Positions 43,314 to 47,397 of a stretch of 47,397 nt of DNA are shown piece by piece; the stretch's first letter is position 1; every line of letters starts with the position of its first letter. The notes under the pieces were generated by a model. It had not been told where the DNA came from, ran no database searches, and saw nothing but the letters and a program-made list of their open reading frames with translations. Made by a program: the position numbers and the translations under genes. The DNA comes from JALHVH01 sp964585685 (GTDB lineage: Bacteria > Acidobacteriota > Aminicenantia > Aminicenantales > Saccharicenantaceae), in the NCBI GenBank assembly GCA_964585685.1, contig CAZPEP010000060.1:1-47397 (forward strand), read 5' to 3'.

Positions 43314-44150
43314 ATGCCTCCGTTCTGGAAGGACAGGAAGAACATCATCGTCCTCGGCGTCCTGGTCTTTGCCCATCTCGTCCTCATTTCCGTACAGGTC
43401 CCGTTGGGCGGCGGACGGACACTCTTCGAAAGGGTCGTCTTCGCCGTCTTTGCGCCCGTCCAGAGGGGAGCGGCCGGGGTTGCGGCGGCCGTTTCCGGCT
43501 CCTGGAATGGGTATTTCCGGCTCCGCGGGGTCCGGGCCCAGAACCAGCGGCTCCTCAAAGAGATCTTCTTCGCCCGCCAGGAGAACTTCTTCCTCCGGGA
43601 ACGCCTGCGCTTCCTCCAAGGCGAAGCGAAGATCCGGGAGAACCTGGCCGCTATCCGGAAGACCTTTGTCGCGGCCCGGGTCGTCGGCCTGGACGCGAGC
43701 GACCCGTTCAGGTCTCTCGTCATCAACCGGGGCGCCGCGGACGGGGTCCGGGCGAACATGGCCGTCTGCGACCGGAACGGCAACCTTGTCGGGAGGGTCG
43801 TAGAGCCCGTCTCCCTCCGGGAGGCGAAGGTTCAGCTCATCACGGATGCCGAGGCCGGCGTGAGCGTCGTCTCTGAGACGGACCGGATCGTCGGCGTCCT
43901 GTCCGGCGACGCCGGCGGAGGGTGCCGACTCCGCTACGTGACGAACACGACCCCCGGTGGGCAGGAAGGGGAGGACCTATTCACGACTGGGTTCGACAAA
44001 CTATTTCCCCCTGGGATCCGGGTCGGCCGGATCACCTCCGTCATCATGAATCAATCACTGTTTAAGACGATCCGGGTCACCCCATTCTTCCGCTTCAACG
44101 ACCTGGACCAGGTGGCGGTGATCACTGAACGGTTCGAGGAGCTGTTCTGA
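43314..44150 (+). CDS. mreC: Rod-shape-determining protein MreC
   Basis: 278 residues. One N-terminal transmembrane helix (about 9-28, NIIVLGVLVFAHLVLISVQVPL) is followed by a coiled-coil region (about 65-105) and a beta-rich periplasmic domain with INRGAADGVRANMAVCDRNGNLVGRV, the typical MreC motif. It links MreB to the wall synthases from the periplasmic side. It starts 20 bases after mreB and mreD starts two bases after its stop. Confidence 0.93.
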   Translation: MPPFWKDRKNIIVLGVLVFAHLVLISVQVPLGGGRTLFERVVFAVFAPVQRGAAGVAAAVSGSWNGYFRLRGVRAQNQRLLKEIFFARQENFFLRERLRFLQGEAKIRENLAAIRKTFVAARVVGLDASDPFRSLVINRGAADGVRANMAVCDRNGNLVGRVVEPVSLREAKVQLITDAEAGVSVVSETDRIVGVLSGDAGGGCRLRYVTNTTPGGQEGEDLFTTGFDKLFPPGIRVGRITSVIMNQSLFKTIRVTPFFRFNDLDQVAVITERFEELF

Positions 44151-44151
44151 G

Positions 44152-44643
44152 ATGCGGGGAATCCTGAAGGACATCCTGGCGGCCTCGGCGATCACCCTGG
44201 CGGCGTTCCTCCTCTACAGCCTGTCAGGACGGGCGTACCCTCCCCTCGTGCTCGTCTTCAACGCCTTCTCCATCGTCGTTATCCTTTTCGGCGTATGGAA
44301 GGGCGAGGTTTTCGGGGCCGTCCTCGGGACCGTCTGCGGGCTCCTCCAGGACTCGTTCTCGCTCGGCGTTTTCGGCGTCGCCGGGCTGTCCAAGACCCTC
44401 CTGGGCTACTTGGCGGGATTCGTCTCGAGGAAGATGCAGATCGGCCCTTCGTTCCGCACTTTCGTCTTCGTCTTCGCGTGCTCCGCCAGCGAGCTGGCCG
44501 TCTGGGCCTTCCTGTATGCTTTCGTCTTCTCTCGGAAGATGGCCTCCGGGAATGCGCTGATCCTCTTCCAGCCCCTGGCGACGGCCGTCCTCGGGAGCGC
44601 GCTGTTTGCGCTCGCCCGGAGGCTCAAGGCCCCCAAGTCGTAG
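44152..44643 (+). CDS. mreD: Rod-shape-determining protein MreD
   Basis: 163 residues, almost entirely hydrophobic with four to five helices. Sequence conservation in MreD is weak; position between mreC and mrdA, length, the G-V-GLLQDSFSLGVFGVAGLSKTLLGYLAG segment and charge pattern support the call. It is part of the elongasome membrane complex. Confidence 0.88.
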   Translation: MRGILKDILAASAITLAAFLLYSLSGRAYPPLVLVFNAFSIVVILFGVWKGEVFGAVLGTVCGLLQDSFSLGVFGVAGLSKTLLGYLAGFVSRKMQIGPSFRTFVFVFACSASELAVWAFLYAFVFSRKMASGNALILFQPLATAVLGSALFALARRLKAPKS

Positions 44644-44651
44644 GATTGCCG

Positions 44652-46454
44652 ATGTTCAAGAGGGACAGGATCTACGAGGACCTTTCGCTCATCCTCCTGC
44701 GCGTCCGGATCGTCTTCATCGTCGCGGGCATCCTGTTGGCCCTGCTCCTTGTGTACTACTGGAAGGTTCAGGTCCTGGACTATCAGAAGTACTGGCGGAT
44801 GTCCGAGGCCAACCGGCTCAGGGAACGGGCGCTCCCGGCGCCCCGCGGGGTCATCACGGACCGGAGTGGCCGGATCATCCTCGCCGACAACACCGCCGGC
44901 TTCAAGGTCTCGATCATCCGGGAGAACATCAAGGATTACGCGAAGACCTGTCGGGATGTCGCCCGCCTGTTGGGGATCTCCGAAGACGATCTCAGGGCCC
45001 GGATCGACAAGTACCGGGATACGGCCGCCTTCGAGCCTATTGTCGTCAAGGACGGCCTGACGACCGAAGAGGTCGCCCGAATCGAGGCCCGGAGGTCGGA
45101 TTTTCCTGAGCTCGAAGTGGGGATCGAGCCCAGGCGATCGTACCCGTTCGGTTCGTCGACGGCCCACGTTCTCGGCTATCTTCAGGAGGCCTCCTTGGAC
45201 GAGCTAAGGTCCGGGGCGGGCAGCGGACGGCGCATGGGGGAGATGATCGGAAGGACGGGCATCGAGCGGCAGTATGAGGAAACCCTGCGCGGGGAAGACG
45301 GCCGCTTGCTCGAGGTCGTCGATAGCCTCGGCAAGAGCCGCGGGGAGATGGCTAGGGAGGAGCCGAAGAGAGGCGAGAGCGTGCGCCTGACCCTGGATTA
45401 TGACATCCAGAGGATGGCCGAGGAGGGCCTCGAGGGAAAGGAGGGCGCCGTCGTCGTCCTCGAGCCCGAGACCGGGGACATCCTGGCTCTGGCCAGCTAT
45501 CCCAATTTCGAACCGGCCCGGTTCATCAACCGGTTCACTCCCGAGGAGTGGATGAGTCTCATCGGCGACCCGAACTTCCCCCTCGAGAACCGGGCTATCC
45601 GTGGGCTCTACTCGCCGGGCTCCATCTTCAAGATCGTCATGGCCCTGGCCAGCCTGGACGCCGGTTATGTGAACCCGGAAACGGCCTATTTCTGCAGCGG
45701 GGCCCAGGAGATCTACGGGGCGGTCCGATCGTGCTGGTTCAAGCCCGGGCACGGCTCGATGAACCTGACCAATGCCATCAAGAACTCGTGCAATATTTAT
45801 TTCTACAACCTGGGCCAGAGGATGGGCATTGTGCCTATCGCCTCCTACGCCCGGATGCTGGGGTTCGGACGGAAGACGGGCATCGATATCCCGGGCGAGA
45901 AAGAGGGCCTCGTTCCCGATCCGGATTGGAAGAAAAAGACGACGGGGGCCGTCTGGTATCGCGGCGAAACCATCTCGGTCGCGATCGGCCAGGGCCCGCT
46001 CCTCGTCACGCCGCTCCAGATCGCGGGAATGACGGCTTGCGTTGCGAACAGAGGGATTCGCGCGGTCCCGCGCCTGGGAGTGGGAGGGGAGGGGGTCCTG
46101 GGGACCGCGGGAGAGCGGATCCCCTTGAAGACGGCGGCCTTCGAATCGGTCATTAGGGGGATGTGGATGTCCGTCAACGCCGGCGGGACGGGCCGAGGGG
46201 CGCAGGTCGAGGGGTTTGACGTCTGCGGAAAGACTGGATCCACACAGTGGATCAGCACGGAGCGGGCCGAAAAGCTCGCTCAGCAGGGCCGGGAGGTCCG
46301 AAAGACCCACTCTTGGTTCTCGGGCTTCGCCCCGATGTCGGACCCGAAGATCGTGGTCACGGTCCTTGTCGAGTTCGGCGGGTCCGGCGGGTCCGCGGCC
46401 GCCCCCCTCGCCGGCCGGATCTTCGATCTGTACAGGAAGAAATATGATCGATAG
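44652..46454 (+). CDS. mrdA: Penicillin-binding protein 2 (elongasome transpeptidase)
   Basis: 600 residues. One N-terminal transmembrane helix (about 18-38) is followed by a dimerisation domain and the transpeptidase domain. The active-site motifs are intact: S324-I-F-K (SPGSIFK), S379-C-N381 and K527-T-G (CGKTGSTQ). It crosslinks new peptidoglycan during elongation, working with RodA. The ATG at 44652 is the true start; an open frame extends back to 44295 inside mreD but only by chance. Its end overlaps rodA by 11 bases. Confidence 0.96.
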   Translation: MFKRDRIYEDLSLILLRVRIVFIVAGILLALLLVYYWKVQVLDYQKYWRMSEANRLRERALPAPRGVITDRSGRIILADNTAGFKVSIIRENIKDYAKTCRDVARLLGISEDDLRARIDKYRDTAAFEPIVVKDGLTTEEVARIEARRSDFPELEVGIEPRRSYPFGSSTAHVLGYLQEASLDELRSGAGSGRRMGEMIGRTGIERQYEETLRGEDGRLLEVVDSLGKSRGEMAREEPKRGESVRLTLDYDIQRMAEEGLEGKEGAVVVLEPETGDILALASYPNFEPARFINRFTPEEWMSLIGDPNFPLENRAIRGLYSPGSIFKIVMALASLDAGYVNPETAYFCSGAQEIYGAVRSCWFKPGHGSMNLTNAIKNSCNIYFYNLGQRMGIVPIASYARMLGFGRKTGIDIPGEKEGLVPDPDWKKKTTGAVWYRGETISVAIGQGPLLVTPLQIAGMTACVANRGIRAVPRLGVGGEGVLGTAGERIPLKTAAFESVIRGMWMSVNAGGTGRGAQVEGFDVCGKTGSTQWISTERAEKLAQQGREVRKTHSWFSGFAPMSDPKIVVTVLVEFGGSGGSAAAPLAGRIFDLYRKKYDR

Positions 46455-47397
46455 GCGCGTGTTCCGGGACATCGACTGGGTCCTCATCGGGCTCGCCCTC
46501 CTCAACGCCGCCATCGGCATAATCTTTATATACAGCTCGTCGCATTTTCTACCGGGGAACCACTCCGTGAGGCAGATCCTTTGGGTCCTGTTCAGCTTGG
46601 CCGTCCTATTCATCGTTCTCGCGGTGGACTACAAGGTCCTTATGACGTTTTCGCCGTATTTCTACTTGGCGTCGCTGGTCGTCCTCGTCGGAATGCTCCT
46701 CTTCGCGAGGCTGGTGGCCCATACCAAGAGCTGGATCACGCTCCCGTTCTTCCAGATCCAACCGTCGGAGGTGGTCAAGCTTGCCGTTATCCTCCTCCTG
46801 GCCCGCATCTTCTCGGAGTACAAGAAGAGCACGCTCTCCTCGAACGTCGCCGCCCCAGCCCTCCTTCTCGTCCTCGCGCCGGTTCTCCTCGTCGCCGCCC
46901 AGCCTGACTTGGGCACGGCGATGACTTTCTTTCCGATCCTCCTCGCGGCCTTCATCTTGGCCGGGCTGAAGAAGAGGACCGTCGCCTTACTGCTCGTCGC
47001 CTCCCTGGCCGCGGGTCTAGTCGGCTGGAATTTCGGGCTCCGGGACTATCAGAAGAGGCGGCTGACGACGCTGTTCAATCCCGGTCAGGATCCCAAGGGC
47101 GCCGGCTACCATATCCTCCAGTCCAAGATCGCCCTGGGCTCCGGTGGCCTCATGGGCAAGGGCTATGGCCTGGGTTCCCAGAGCCAGCTCAACTTCCTTC
47201 CGGAGAAGCAGACGGACTTCATCTTCGCCACCCTTGCCGAGGAGTTCGGGTTCCTCGGCTGCATGGCGGTGCTGCTGCTCTATTGCGCCGTCATCTTTAC
47301 CTCCCTGCGTACAGCCTCAGTGGCGCACTCCCACTTCGGCCGCCTGACGGTAGCGGGGGTCACCTCGACCTTCGCCCTCTATGTGCTGATCAACGGG
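46444..47397 (+). CDS. rodA: RodA peptidoglycan glycosyltransferase (3' end outside window)
   Basis: SEDS-family glycosyltransferase partner of PBP2. 318 codons are visible with no stop, against about 370 for the family. Helices begin at VLIGLALLNAAIGIIFIYSSS. Family signatures are FQIQPSEVVKLAVILLLA, AAQPDLGTAMTF and the RodA-specific IALGSGGLMGKGYG then FLPEKQTDFIFATLAEEFGF. The aspartate in QPDLGTA matches the catalytic-region motif. The ATG at 46444 overlaps the mrdA end, indicating coupling. The gene runs off the window edge. Confidence 0.95.
   Translation, partial: MIDRRVFRDIDWVLIGLALLNAAIGIIFIYSSSHFLPGNHSVRQILWVLFSLAVLFIVLAVDYKVLMTFSPYFYLASLVVLVGMLLFARLVAHTKSWITLPFFQIQPSEVVKLAVILLLARIFSEYKKSTLSSNVAAPALLLVLAPVLLVAAQPDLGTAMTFFPILLAAFILAGLKKRTVALLLVASLAAGLVGWNFGLRDYQKRRLTTLFNPGQDPKGAGYHILQSKIALGSGGLMGKGYGLGSQSQLNFLPEKQTDFIFATLAEEFGFLGCMAVLLLYCAVIFTSLRTASVAHSHFGRLTVAGVTSTFALYVLING

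Noticed and set aside
44295..44651. 119-residue longer PBP2 N-terminus
   Set aside because: The extension is out of frame within mreD; PBP2 proteins start just before the transmembrane helix at 44652.
1..47397. CRISPR arrays, tRNAs, insertion sequences, phage genes
   Set aside because: None seen on reading both strands: no spaced direct repeats, no TTC-loop/acceptor patterns with CCA, no transposase or integrase frames. A very diverged tRNA could still be missed by eye.

Overview
This is a GC-rich bacterial chromosomal segment carrying mostly housekeeping and central-metabolism genes. I see no tRNA, rRNA, CRISPR array, transposase, integrase or phage gene. The gene set (complete mreBCD-mrdA-rodA start, lspA/lgt, AcnB-type aconitase, TldD/TldE, a secreted subtilase, an M14 peptidase, YitT, OPT and MFS transporters) points to a rod-shaped, protein/peptide-using heterotroph. 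The style resembles uncultured Acidobacteriota/Aminicenantota-like genomes, but that placement is an impression and not something the sequence proves.

Layout. 1-1330: the 3' part of a glutamine synthetase gene interrupted by an in-frame TAG, then a short minus-strand remnant resembling aldehyde:ferredoxin oxidoreductase. 1331-5616 (minus): nagB, a ROK-like sugar kinase, class I fructose-1,6-bisphosphatase and a YitT-family membrane protein. 5617-5944: a leader-like intergenic region with a good promoter and four mutually complementary segments, upstream of an MFS transporter. 7366-7944: a nitroreductase. 8057-14643 (minus): secreted S8 protease, tldE-tldD, and a flippase-like membrane protein. 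14803-17433 (plus): nadC-nadB, then a YwbE-like small protein. 17577-24745 (plus): ileS-lspA-lgt-rluD-like pseudouridine synthase, then an EF-G-like GTPase. 24847-28843: a TauE/SafE permease, an MFS transporter (minus) and a secreted M14 peptidase (plus). 28853-36414: a TCA-cycle cluster, with idh-mdh-fumB-sucC-sucD on the minus strand divergent from acnB on the plus strand. 36478-38281: an SDR oxidoreductase and an M23 peptidase. 38472-42077 (minus): def-fmt and an OPT transporter. 42262-end: mreB-mreC-mreD-mrdA-rodA, with rodA cut by the window edge.

How the genes work together. The TCA block encodes five enzymes from citrate to malate/oxaloacetate, but only the beta half of a two-subunit fumarase. 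nadB and nadC give two of the three de novo NAD steps; nadA is not here. def and fmt form the N-formylmethionine cycle. lspA and lgt process lipoproteins. mreBCD, PBP2 and RodA form the elongasome.

The most unusual signals are regulatory. Several genes have a recognisable -10 box only 6-10 bases before the best start codon, which implies leaderless mRNAs. In three of these the longest reading frame would start inside the -10 box itself. One divergent pair appears to share a single -35 hexamer. The leader at 5717-5944 has a switch-like layout of alternative helices. I did not find a clear-cut new multi-gene system.
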